Of a DNA stretch of 13,575 bases, positions 6,534 through 13,575 are shown in pieces (within the stretch, counting starts at the first letter, position 1; each line of letters starts with the position of its first letter). Origin of the DNA: Microbacteriaceae bacterium (GTDB taxonomy: Bacteria > Actinomycetota > Actinomycetes > Actinomycetales > Microbacteriaceae). The translations under genes and the position numbers were made by a program. A model generated the notes under the pieces. The model was not told the origin of the DNA, did not search any database, and saw only the letters and a program-made list of their open reading frames with translations. Where the stretch lies: positions 1 through 13,575 of the forward strand of contig JAHEAT010000088.1 of NCBI GenBank assembly GCA_024642605.1. Direction: 5' to 3'.

Positions 6534-8444
6534 CTACTTGTCGATTCTCCACACGTTTACAGACAGCTTGTGACCAGGCAGGTGGAGGTGATTTCCATCT
6601 GACTTGATCTTGCCGCCACCGTAAATGTTCACAGCCTTTTTCAAACCAGGCACTGCATCTTTGTGCAACGAAATCTTCTTATCTTCGCCGCGAGTTACAA
6701 CAACCAAAATGCTCTGCTTGCCGTTTTCACGAACATAAGCGACAGCCTCCTTCGAGGCATAAACAAACCGCATCGAGCCATCGGTGAGTGCCTTGTTTTC
6801 GCGACGCAACTTAGCCAACGCCGCGTAGGTGTCGATGAGAGTTGGGTCAGTTGGCAGCTCACCGTTCCAAGGCAGCGGGGTGCGAGCGTGCTCACCGTTG
6901 TAGCCGTCGAGGCCAAACTCGTCGCCAGCCCAAACCACGGGGATGCCCGGAAAAGTGAACTGCATCGCCGCTGCAACTTTTTGGGCACCATCGATTGCGT
7001 AAGTCTTGAAGCGCGGGATGTCGTGAGTGTCGAGCGGGTTCATGTTGCAAAGTCGAACATGCCAAGGGAATGCGGCGATGAACTGGTTGTATGAAGCAAC
7101 GAGATCGCGGCCGGTGCCGCGCTGGTTGCCATCCCACATCATGAAGCCGGCAAGTTCGAAGTTTGGAAACTCCTTGCGACGCTTCTCTTGTGACTTCTCG
7201 TTGTAGAACCAACGCCAAACCGGCTTGGTGAAGTTGCTGTAGGTCATTGCGCCTTGCCAGCCGTCACCCTGCACTTCATAGGCAGCATCGCCGGTGTACT
7301 CGCCGAGCATGATGGTGTCGGCGTTGATGTCAACCATGGTCTTGCGAACGGTTTGAGCTACATCGAGGTACATGTCTTCGTCGCGAATGCGGCCAGTCAT
7401 GTTGGCCACGTCGATGCGCCAGCCATCCATTTTGTAAGGGGCTTTGAGCCATTTTGCAACCACCGATGTACGGCCTGCAATAAATCGCTTACGAAGCTCG
7501 CTCGACTTCCAGTTGAACTTTGGAAGGCTCGGAACACCAAACCATGAGTCGTACTTGGTGTTCTTCTCAGAGAAGTAGTAGAACTCGCTCTCGGCGGCGC
7601 CCGGGTTCTTGTAAGAGGCCTTGAACCATTCGTGAGCATCGCCCGAGTGGTTGGTGGTTAGGTCGCCGATAACTCGCATGCCGCGCTTGTGAGCCTCTTC
7701 AACCAGCGCCGCAAAGGCCTTGTTTCCACCGAGTAGCGGGTCGATCACATCGAAAGATGAGGCGTCGTATCGGTGATTTGAGCGCGCAGGAAACATCGGA
7801 GTTAGGTAAACGAGGTTGACACCGAGTTTCTTGAGGTGGTCGAGGTGCTCGATTACACCCCAGATATCGCCGCCGTAGAACTGCTGCGAACGGTCGCGAC
7901 CCTCAACCATCACGGGGTCGGCCCACTTCTGTGGCACTGCCCAGTCTGGAGCCTTATGCTTGTCGGCTTGAGCCGAACGGGCGAATCGGTCGGGGAAGAT
8001 CTGATACATCACGGCCTCTTTGCCCCAGGCTGGGGCACTAGAGAACGTGTTGATTCTGAAATCGAGAACGTCGGCAGGTATCAGCTTTGACAAACCCTGG
8101 GTGTTGTACCAAACGGTTTCGCCCGAGGCCAGAATAATGATGAATCGATAGTTGATCTTTGGGTTGAGAACCACGATTTCAGATTCATACCAAGACCAAC
8201 CGGCCTCAGATTTGATCAGTTTTGCAGGAGGTGTTGGAAACGCCTCGCCGCTTTCACTGTAACGAACGCGAACCTCTTTCACTTTGCCAATGGCATCGTG
8301 AACGCGAATGCGAACCTTGATTTTGTCTAGCAGTTTTGGTGACTGGTTTGGCACGTAAAGCGCCGAGCCGTCGTGATGAGGCTGCAGCGAAAGCGGCAGC
8401 TTCGTCACGTCGACCGAGCGAAAAGACTTAGCCTTTTCCGACAT
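6534..8444 (-). CDS. GH13 alpha-glycosidase, MalZ/cyclomaltodextrinase-like
   Basis: This cytoplasmic glycoside hydrolase of family 13 probably trims maltodextrins to glucose or maltose. It has 636 residues. An N-terminal beta-rich domain (about 1-135, CBM34-like position) precedes a TIM barrel opening with AVMYQIFPDRFARS (144-157), strikingly like E. coli MalZ. Conserved regions are DLTTNHSG (Asp261, His266), GWRIDVANM (nucleophile Asp345), MLGEYTGD (acid/base Glu382) and LDTHDIPRF (His474 and transition-state Asp475). All catalytic residues are present. There is no signal peptide. The start lies 9 bp after the malG stop, with only a distant AAGGG, so translation is probably coupled. It is the last gene of the mal operon. 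MalZ-type maltodextrin glucosidase and neopullulanase/cyclomaltodextrinase cannot be separated by eye. Confidence 0.93.
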   Translation of the reverse strand: MSEKAKSFRSVDVTKLPLSLQPHHDGSALYVPNQSPKLLDKIKVRIRVHDAIGKVKEVRVRYSESGEAFPTPPAKLIKSEAGWSWYESEIVVLNPKINYRFIIILASGETVWYNTQGLSKLIPADVLDFRINTFSSAPAWGKEAVMYQIFPDRFARSAQADKHKAPDWAVPQKWADPVMVEGRDRSQQFYGGDIWGVIEHLDHLKKLGVNLVYLTPMFPARSNHRYDASSFDVIDPLLGGNKAFAALVEEAHKRGMRVIGDLTTNHSGDAHEWFKASYKNPGAAESEFYYFSEKNTKYDSWFGVPSLPKFNWKSSELRKRFIAGRTSVVAKWLKAPYKMDGWRIDVANMTGRIRDEDMYLDVAQTVRKTMVDINADTIMLGEYTGDAAYEVQGDGWQGAMTYSNFTKPVWRWFYNEKSQEKRRKEFPNFELAGFMMWDGNQRGTGRDLVASYNQFIAAFPWHVRLCNMNPLDTHDIPRFKTYAIDGAQKVAAAMQFTFPGIPVVWAGDEFGLDGYNGEHARTPLPWNGELPTDPTLIDTYAALAKLRRENKALTDGSMRFVYASKEAVAYVRENGKQSILVVVTRGEDKKISLHKDAVPGLKKAVNIYGGGKIKSDGNHLHLPGHKLSVNVWRIDK

Positions 8445-8453
8445 GTTTGGTTA

Positions 8454-9362
8454 CTAGCCCTTGACAGCACCACCGGTTAGACCGGAGGTGATGTAACGCT
8501 GCAGCGACATGAAGAGAATCACGATAGGCGTAGCCGCAATGATTGCGCCCGCACAGAACATGGCCCAGTTCTTGGAGTAAGGCTGGTCGATAAACAGACC
8601 CAAACCAACCGCAAGGGTGTACTGGTCGGGCTTGTTCATAACGATCGAAGCCAAAATGAAGTCGCTCGAAATACCAATGAACGAAAGCAGCATCTGCACG
8701 GCCAAAATTGGTGAAACCAAGCGCAGGATGATCTGGAAGTAGATCTGCGTGTGCGTAGCGCCGTCGATCTTGGCAGCCTCGTCGATTTCTTTTGGCACGG
8801 TGTTAAAGAAGCCGTACATCAGGTAGGTTCCACCACCGAGCGAGCCACCCAGATAAACCAGAATCAAACCCCAAGGGCTGTTCAAACCAAGGGCAGGAAC
8901 ATACTTGTATAGCTCCGAAAGGATTGCGTAGATAGCAACAAGACCGAGCACCGATGGAAACATCTGAAGCAGAATCAGAGTGAGTAGACCGCCACGACGG
9001 CCGCGGAACCGCTGACGCGAGAACGAGTAGGCGGCCAGTGCCGAAAGAAACACCGAACCGATTGACGAAACCGATGCAATCCACACAGTGTTGATGATCC
9101 ACTGCACGAAAGGACGGTCTGGGTCGTCTCCGGCAAAGAGCTTTTCGAAGTTTACGAGTGTAAACGAGCCGAAAAGTCCACCGCTGATGTCACCAGAGTC
9201 TGAGAACGCTACAGAGATGATGTAAAGAATTGGAAACAGTGCATAGACGCAGACTGCAAGACCAACCAGGTGCTTCCAGCCGAGTGTTGCAAGCCAGCGG
9301 AAAGGCGACATGCGTCGCTTGCCAACCTTGCGGTCGTAGGTTTCTTCAACGACAGTGCTCAT
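8454..9362 (-). CDS. malG: Maltose/maltodextrin ABC transporter permease MalG
   Basis: This is the second membrane subunit of the maltodextrin importer. The protein has 302 residues and about six membrane spans, starting near residue 31. The cytoplasmic EAA loop that docks the ATPase is EIDEAAKIDGATHTQIYFQI (192-211). The ATG overlaps the malF stop codon by one base (TAATG), and GAGGAAG lies upstream within malF, so translation is coupled to malF. The C-terminus ends SGLTGGAVKG, as is common in MalG proteins. No MalK ATPase gene is in the window, so a shared ATPase such as MsiK elsewhere in the genome is likely. Confidence 0.96.
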   Translation of the reverse strand: MSTVVEETYDRKVGKRRMSPFRWLATLGWKHLVGLAVCVYALFPILYIISVAFSDSGDISGGLFGSFTLVNFEKLFAGDDPDRPFVQWIINTVWIASVSSIGSVFLSALAAYSFSRQRFRGRRGGLLTLILLQMFPSVLGLVAIYAILSELYKYVPALGLNSPWGLILVYLGGSLGGGTYLMYGFFNTVPKEIDEAAKIDGATHTQIYFQIILRLVSPILAVQMLLSFIGISSDFILASIVMNKPDQYTLAVGLGLFIDQPYSKNWAMFCAGAIIAATPIVILFMSLQRYITSGLTGGAVKG

Positions 9363-11098
9363 TATTCGGTCACTTCCTCTAGGAATCGGGTACGGCGGAA
9401 TCCGATCAACGACAGACCACCAACAATGAAGAAGATCAAGATCGAGAAGGCGCTAGCCAAACCGTAGTCGGCACCCTGCGAACTCGAGAACGCGATCTTA
9501 TAGACGAACGAGATGAGGATGTCGGTTCCACCGACGTCGACCCCGAGCGACGGGTCGCCGCTCGGCCCTCCCCCTGTTATCAGGTAGATAATCGTGAAGT
9601 TGTTGAAGTTGAACGCAAACGATGAAATCAACAGCGGGGTGAGCGAAACCAGCAGAAGCGGAAGCTTGATCAAGCGCAACTGCTGCCAGGCGCTCGCACC
9701 GTCGATAACCGCCGACTCAGTGAGCTCCGCAGGAATGGCCTGCAGCGCACCGGTGGTGATCAGGAACATGTAAGGGAAGCCGAGCCACAGGTTACAAAGC
9801 AGAATCGCCCACTTTGCAGCTCCCTCTTCGGCCAACCATGGAATACCGTGGCCAGGTTTAAACCCAAGGATGTTGAAGTTGATGAAGCCGTACTCGAAGC
9901 TGAACATACCCTTCCACACGTAGGCCGAGAGGAAGCCTGGGAAGGCATAAGGCAAGATCATGATGGCGCGGTAAATCTTCTTGCCACGAAGTCGGTCGTC
10001 GTTGAACAACAACGACAGAGCCAGACCAAGAATGAAGGTCGAGAGCACCGAAGCGATAGCGAAGATTACCGTCCACGAGAAAATCTTGAGCAGAGGAGCG
10101 CGCAGCTTCTCGTTGCCGAAGATGGTGTTGAAGTTCTTCAAACCAACCACGGTCTGCCAACCGGTGTCGTTCAGACGCTCACCTGAGTCAGAAATAAAGA
10201 AGCCCTGTGAGTTGTCGGCCTTGAACACGGTTCCGTCACTCAGGCGAGTGAACGAGTCGGTAGCCGCGTCGTACTTGGCGTCATAGTAGGTGCGCTGAAC
10301 ACCGGCAGCCGATGGGTCTAGAGCCATCCAGCCATCCGTGTCGATTTTTGCGCCTAGAGGCACCTTCAAGGTCGCGAACTTCGCACCCTCTTGAGTGACC
10401 TGGTCGATGGTTAGGGTTGTGAAACCCTGGTAACCGGTTGCGATGTCATAACCCATGAGTCCGGCGCCAAAGCTAACTTTTGAAAGCTCGTCTCCGGTAA
10501 TCTCGTGCCATCCGGTTGGCGCGTTGAAGTCTTCGCCACCCAGGTAGTAGTGCGGAACAGGGGTAACACCGTCGGCGGCAAACTCCGACATGTTGTCTGA
10601 AGCCAAGAAGTAGAAGTGCTTATTGCCGTCTTCAAGGATGCTGACATCCATCCACGGGGCATTGGTGTCGGTAACCATTGCGCCGAGCTCAACCGAAGAA
10701 ATTGAGTCTTCTTTAGAACCGTTGTGCTGGCCACCGTAGTTGGTGAAAGCAATGAAAGCTGAATAAACAACCACCGAGAACGAGAAGAAGATTAGAAAAA
10801 GTACGCCTGGTGAAAGGTATTTAGCTGGAAGGCCGCCACGGCGAAGATAGATGAAGTTGAGAATGAGGGTCACAATGACCACGCCTGCGAGGTAGGTCCA
10901 CTGGTGCTTGGCCACAAGCAGCATCGAAACGAAGAATGCCGCGGCGTCAGCTATACCTAGCAGGATGATCTTGATGATCGTGCCGCGGAGGCTCGGGGTT
11001 CCACCGTCGTCGACCATGCGCTGTCTTGCGCGTCTGGTAGCTGCACTAACTCGTACAGTTTTTGTGTCGCCGGTGACGTCTTCGGTTTTTCTTGCCAT
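9362..11098 (-). CDS. malF: Maltose/maltodextrin ABC transporter permease MalF with large P2 loop
   Basis: This is the first membrane subunit of the importer, 578 residues long, larger than E. coli MalF (514). Three spans (about 41-63, 68-86 and 98-119) precede an extracytoplasmic domain at about 120-335. The remaining spans start at about 338. The EAA loop is ELTESAVIDGASAWQQL (458-474), and SFAFNFNNF (493-501) is close to E. coli MalF. The loop ends with DTGWQTVVGLKNF, resembling the end of the E. coli P2 domain that contacts MalE. Many Gram-positive MalF-type permeases are about 300 residues and lack this loop. The ATG at 11098 is preceded by AAAGAGAG. The 164-bp gap from malE carries a stem-loop. 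Confidence 0.95.
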   Translation of the reverse strand: MARKTEDVTGDTKTVRVSAATRRARQRMVDDGGTPSLRGTIIKIILLGIADAAAFFVSMLLVAKHQWTYLAGVVIVTLILNFIYLRRGGLPAKYLSPGVLFLIFFSFSVVVYSAFIAFTNYGGQHNGSKEDSISSVELGAMVTDTNAPWMDVSILEDGNKHFYFLASDNMSEFAADGVTPVPHYYLGGEDFNAPTGWHEITGDELSKVSFGAGLMGYDIATGYQGFTTLTIDQVTQEGAKFATLKVPLGAKIDTDGWMALDPSAAGVQRTYYDAKYDAATDSFTRLSDGTVFKADNSQGFFISDSGERLNDTGWQTVVGLKNFNTIFGNEKLRAPLLKIFSWTVIFAIASVLSTFILGLALSLLFNDDRLRGKKIYRAIMILPYAFPGFLSAYVWKGMFSFEYGFINFNILGFKPGHGIPWLAEEGAAKWAILLCNLWLGFPYMFLITTGALQAIPAELTESAVIDGASAWQQLRLIKLPLLLVSLTPLLISSFAFNFNNFTIIYLITGGGPSGDPSLGVDVGGTDILISFVYKIAFSSSQGADYGLASAFSILIFFIVGGLSLIGFRRTRFLEEVTE

Positions 11099-11215
11099 GA
11101 AATGAAACTCTCTTTCAGCAAACTATCTCGGGTCAGTTTATTGCCTCCGAAGTTTTGCAATTTCCAAACAACGATGTTCGAAACCTAATCGTTAGCGAAA
11201 AGCCGGTTAAAGAGA

Positions 11216-11243
11216 TTCGCGGCCCCCTTACGGGAGCCGCGAA
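11216..11243 (-). promoter_or_regulatory. Stem-loop in the malE-malF gap
   Basis: Minus strand: TTCGCGGC, then a U-G pair, then CCC, a GTAA (GNRA) tetraloop, GGG and GCCGCGAA, about 12 bp in all. It begins 19 bp after the malE stop and is followed by TCTCTTTAACC, a weak U tract. Stable hairpins between malE and malF in other bacteria stabilise malE mRNA or allow partial termination, so that binding protein exceeds permease. The same use is inferred here. Confidence 0.75.
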
Positions 11244-11262
11244 CCTTTGCTTGATTCAGCTA

Positions 11263-12528
11263 TTAGCCGTCGATGACGTCTTGCTGAGCCTGAATCGATG
11301 CGGTGAAGAACTCAAGTGGGGTCTTGCCGTTTAGAGCAGCACCACCCTTGATGATTGCAGCTTCAGCCTTACCGATTGCCTGCCAAGTTCCGTCCTGGAA
11401 AGCGAACGATGCCATTGGGTAAGCGTTCTTACCTGCGGTACCGAATCCCTTGATCCAAGCGTCAGATACCTTTGCAAGGGCGTCGCTGTTAGCAGGAGCC
11501 TTTGCTTCGGTGGTGAACGATGCAAGCTGGATGTCCTTGCCGGCAAGTGCGGCTAGAACCTTTCCTGCTGCAACCTTCTTGGCTGCTGGAACCTTCGATG
11601 ATAGCCAGTAACCGCGAACACCAGAGAATTGGTGAACGGTCTTGCCACCGATTGAAGGAATAGCCTGAACGCCGACGTCAGAAGCCTTTAGCTTGTCTGG
11701 AGTCTCGTTTCCAACCTTGTGAGTGTCGTTTACAACGGTGCCGGCACCCCAAGGGCCCGAGATCATTGCAGCAACTGGGCTGTTTGGGCTCTGGAAGTTG
11801 TAAGCGTTGGTGTTCCAGTCCTTGTAAACAATGGACTTACCTGCGCCAGCTAGCCAGTTAACGTACTTGGTGAAGCCACCCTTAGATGCGTCATCGGTGA
11901 AACCGATGGTCGAGGTCCAGGTGCCGTTGTTACGTACGTACTGGTCGATTCCGAACGAGCTCGAGATTGCAGCCATGTGGTAAGGGTCGTTACCGCCACC
12001 GGCGATGTCGATGTGCATACCGACCTTGCCTGCTGCGATAGCTGCCTTGAACTCAGCTGTGGTGTCGATGTCGGTGCCCTTGATCTTCTTCTTGTTGATG
12101 ATCAGAGCAGTGTTCTCGGTCCAACCTGGAACGCCGTATAGCTTGCCGTAAACCGAGAAGCCCGACTTAGCAGCGTCAGAGAACTTGCCGTTTAGTGCAC
12201 CAAGCGAAACTGGAGCGATAACACCTGCAGAAAGCAGAGCGCCAGTCCAGTCGTGAGCACCAGCAAGAATGTCAGGGCCGGTGCCGCGAGGAATAGCCTG
12301 GATGGCTGCCTTGCGCAGGGTTCCGAAGTCCTTGACAACAACGTTGATGGCTAGGGTCTTGTCTTGGCCGTCGTAGGCAAGAAGTGCGCCGCCAATGGCG
12401 TCCTTGGTGCCCTGGTCTAGCCAGATGGTGATGGTAGGTACTGCTGCGGTTGCTGGAACCGAGACGCCCATAAGGGCAGCTGCGGTTGCTCCAGCTAGTG
12501 CAACAACACCGGCTTTGCGAATCTTCAT
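11263..12528 (-). CDS. malE: Maltose/maltodextrin-binding protein MalE, non-lipoprotein signal peptide
   Basis: This is an extracellular solute-binding protein that delivers maltodextrins to MalFG. It has 421 residues. The signal peptide has MKIRK, a hydrophobic core and ATAA, with predicted signal peptidase I cleavage after residue 28 or 29. There is no lipobox, and the whole protein contains no cysteine. Family features are ITIWLDQGTKDAI near 33-45, YGKLYGVPGWTENTALIINK (about 127-146) and AAMISGPWGAG, all close to E. coli MalE. The ATG at 12528 has AAAGG six bases upstream. It is the first gene of the operon malE-malF-malG-glycosidase. Most Gram-positive binding proteins are lipid-anchored, so the lack of an anchor is unusual. 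Function as a maltodextrin binder is inferred from homology and neighbours. Confidence 0.95.
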   Translation of the reverse strand: MKIRKAGVVALAGATAAALMGVSVPATAAVPTITIWLDQGTKDAIGGALLAYDGQDKTLAINVVVKDFGTLRKAAIQAIPRGTGPDILAGAHDWTGALLSAGVIAPVSLGALNGKFSDAAKSGFSVYGKLYGVPGWTENTALIINKKKIKGTDIDTTAEFKAAIAAGKVGMHIDIAGGGNDPYHMAAISSSFGIDQYVRNNGTWTSTIGFTDDASKGGFTKYVNWLAGAGKSIVYKDWNTNAYNFQSPNSPVAAMISGPWGAGTVVNDTHKVGNETPDKLKASDVGVQAIPSIGGKTVHQFSGVRGYWLSSKVPAAKKVAAGKVLAALAGKDIQLASFTTEAKAPANSDALAKVSDAWIKGFGTAGKNAYPMASFAFQDGTWQAIGKAEAAIIKGGAALNGKTPLEFFTASIQAQQDVIDG

Positions 12529-12592
12529 TTGTAACCTTTCAGTTGACTAGTCGATGAAGGACTTATTTTCAAGTCGTCTCAATCAAACACCC

Positions 12593-12606
12593 GTCAAACG
12601 TTTCGA
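12593..12606. promoter_or_regulatory. Candidate LacI-family operator near the malE promoter
   Basis: The palindromic core AAACGTTT (12596-12603) has the central CG and A/T flanks typical of LacI/CcpA-family operators. It overlaps a TTGACG on the minus strand that could be the malE -35 box, though no good -10 box follows at normal spacing. No regulator gene is in the window, so the link to a MalR-type repressor is inferred. Confidence 0.45.
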
Positions 12607-12639
12607 GGCAACTCAGAATGCCCTTTTTAGATAACGTTC

Positions 12640-12668
12640 TTGTCACAGTTCGTTTCACGGGCTATTTT
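12640..12668 (+). promoter_or_regulatory. Promoter upstream of the alpha-glucosidase gene
   Basis: TTGTCA (12640-12645) and TATTTT (12663-12668) are separated by exactly 17 bp on the plus strand. A transcript from here would carry a leader of about 40 nt with no ribosome-binding site before the ATG at 12717. It would therefore compete with, or be an alternative to, the TACGCT box closer to the gene. Confidence 0.5.
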
Positions 12669-12684
12669 TAGGCCCTCCGAGAAA

Positions 12685-12716
12685 TGTAAGCGTTTGTGGC
12701 TATTACGCTATTTGGC
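12685..12716 (+). promoter_or_regulatory. Leaderless -10 box and operator-like site before the alpha-glucosidase gene
   Basis: TACGCT at 12704-12709 fits the TANNNT -10 pattern and ends 7 nt before the ATG at 12717, the same layout as the dehydratase gene at 6174. There is no ribosome-binding site. Directly upstream, TGTAAGCGTTTG (12685-12696) contains AAGCGTTT, one base different from the AAACGTTT near malE. This suggests shared repression of both divergent transcripts. No clear -35 box is seen. Confidence 0.45.
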
Positions 12717-13575
12717 ATGACCAATAACGATGTTCTTTACATTTCCAAGGCAGACGCCGAATGGTGGCGCACCGCGGTTATCTACCAGATCTACCCTCGC
12801 TCATTCGCCGACGGCAACGGCGATGGAATGGGCGACCTGAAAGGTGTAACGGACCGACTCGAAAGTTTGCAAGAACTGGGCATCGACGCCATCTGGTTTT
12901 CACCTTTTTTCAAGTCTCCGCAAAAAGACGCCGGTTATGACGTTAGCGATTACAAAGACATCGACCCGCTTTTTGGAAATCTTGCTGATTTCGATGCCCT
13001 GCTTGCAAGAGCGCACTCACTTGGCTTGCGAATCATTGTCGACCTAGTTCCAAATCACACCTCAGACCAGCACGAATGGTTTCAAGCAGCTCTGAAATCA
13101 CCAAAAGGTTCACCAGAGCGTGAAATGTACATATTCAGAGATGGCAAGGGATGGTTCGGCCGCAAGGCCCCAAACAACTGGCCTTCGGTTTTCGGTGGGT
13201 CACAGTGGACCCGCATCACCGAGCCAAACGGCAAGAAGGGTCAGTGGTACCTTCACATCTTCGATTCATCGCAGCCAGATTTGAACTGGAAGAACGACCG
13301 GGTTCGTGACGAGTTCGACAAGGTTTTGCAGTTCTGGCTAGACAGGGGTGTCGACGGTTTCAGAATCGACGTCGCTCACGGCATGATCAAGCGCGCTGGC
13401 TTGCCAGACACCAAGACGATGTCTACCGAAATGGGCGGCGTCAAAGCCGAGGGCGACATGACCATTGAAGAACTCGAAGTCGCCAACCCTTACTGGGGTC
13501 AACCAGAGGTTCACGAAATCAACCGTCGCTGGCGCAAAATCATCGACTCTTACAACGACCGAGTGATGGCCGCCG
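12717..13575 (+). CDS. GH13 alpha-glucosidase (partial, runs off window end)
   Basis: The first 286 codons of an alpha-glucosidase/oligo-1,6-glucosidase-type GH13 enzyme are present; the reading frame is open to the window edge. The start is AEWWRTAVIYQIYPRSFADG (14-33), then LGIDAIWFSPFFKSP. Region I is DLVPNHTS (Asp109, His114) and region II is GFRIDVAH (nucleophile Asp218). The window stops at NDRVMAA, where the family normally continues into the acid/base glutamate region (EAW), so that residue and the C-terminal part are not seen. There is no signal peptide, so it is cytoplasmic. It diverges from malE, and its likely job is releasing glucose from imported maltodextrins. The ATG has no ribosome-binding site. 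Trehalose synthase is less likely but not excluded. Confidence 0.92.
   Translation, partial: MTNNDVLYISKADAEWWRTAVIYQIYPRSFADGNGDGMGDLKGVTDRLESLQELGIDAIWFSPFFKSPQKDAGYDVSDYKDIDPLFGNLADFDALLARAHSLGLRIIVDLVPNHTSDQHEWFQAALKSPKGSPEREMYIFRDGKGWFGRKAPNNWPSVFGGSQWTRITEPNGKKGQWYLHIFDSSQPDLNWKNDRVRDEFDKVLQFWLDRGVDGFRIDVAHGMIKRAGLPDTKTMSTEMGGVKAEGDMTIEELEVANPYWGQPEVHEINRRWRKIIDSYNDRVMAA

Overview
The window looks like chromosome from a moderate-GC actinobacterium. The best guess is Microbacteriaceae of the freshwater Luna/Rhodoluna/Aquiluna type, but this is inference from gene order, protein style and base composition, and no marker settles it. The main evidence is the block tRNA-Thr, tRNA-Met, two MaoC-type dehydratases, murB, an aspC-like aminotransferase, tRNA-Trp, secE, nusG, rplK, rplA. 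From memory, much the same order is found in Mycobacterium and Streptomyces.

Layout. Positions 1-229 hold no convincing gene, only a direct repeat and the terminator of the ribosomal operon. From 230 to 2815 the minus strand carries tRNA-Trp, secE, nusG, rplK and rplA in transcription order, with a probable L1-binding RNA element between rplK and rplA. A 263-bp intergenic region separates tRNA-Trp from the plus-strand aminotransferase gene (3079-4278). That gene converges on murB. murB is the last gene of a tight minus-strand group with the two MaoC genes (4300-6174). Upstream of the group lie a strong terminator, tRNA-Met(CAU) and tRNA-Thr(GGU), with a good promoter at 6424-6452.

The rest is a maltodextrin locus. 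On the minus strand malE, malF, malG and a MalZ-like GH13 glycosidase (12528 down to 6534) form one operon, with a stable stem-loop after malE. Diverging from malE on the plus strand is a second GH13 enzyme, an alpha-glucosidase cut off by the window end just before its acid/base region. MalE would bind maltodextrins outside the cell, MalF and MalG would import them, and the two GH13 enzymes, which lack signal peptides, would cut them to glucose in the cytoplasm. No ATPase (MalK/MsiK) and no regulator gene is present in the window.

I found no clearly new system. The points most worth a second look are: a cysteine-free MalE without a lipobox, paired with an E. coli-style MalF that has a large extracytoplasmic P2 loop; the L1 operator-like RNA between rplK and rplA; three genes that look leaderless, with TANGCT boxes 6-7 nt before the ATG; and the long acidic N-terminal extension of NusG.
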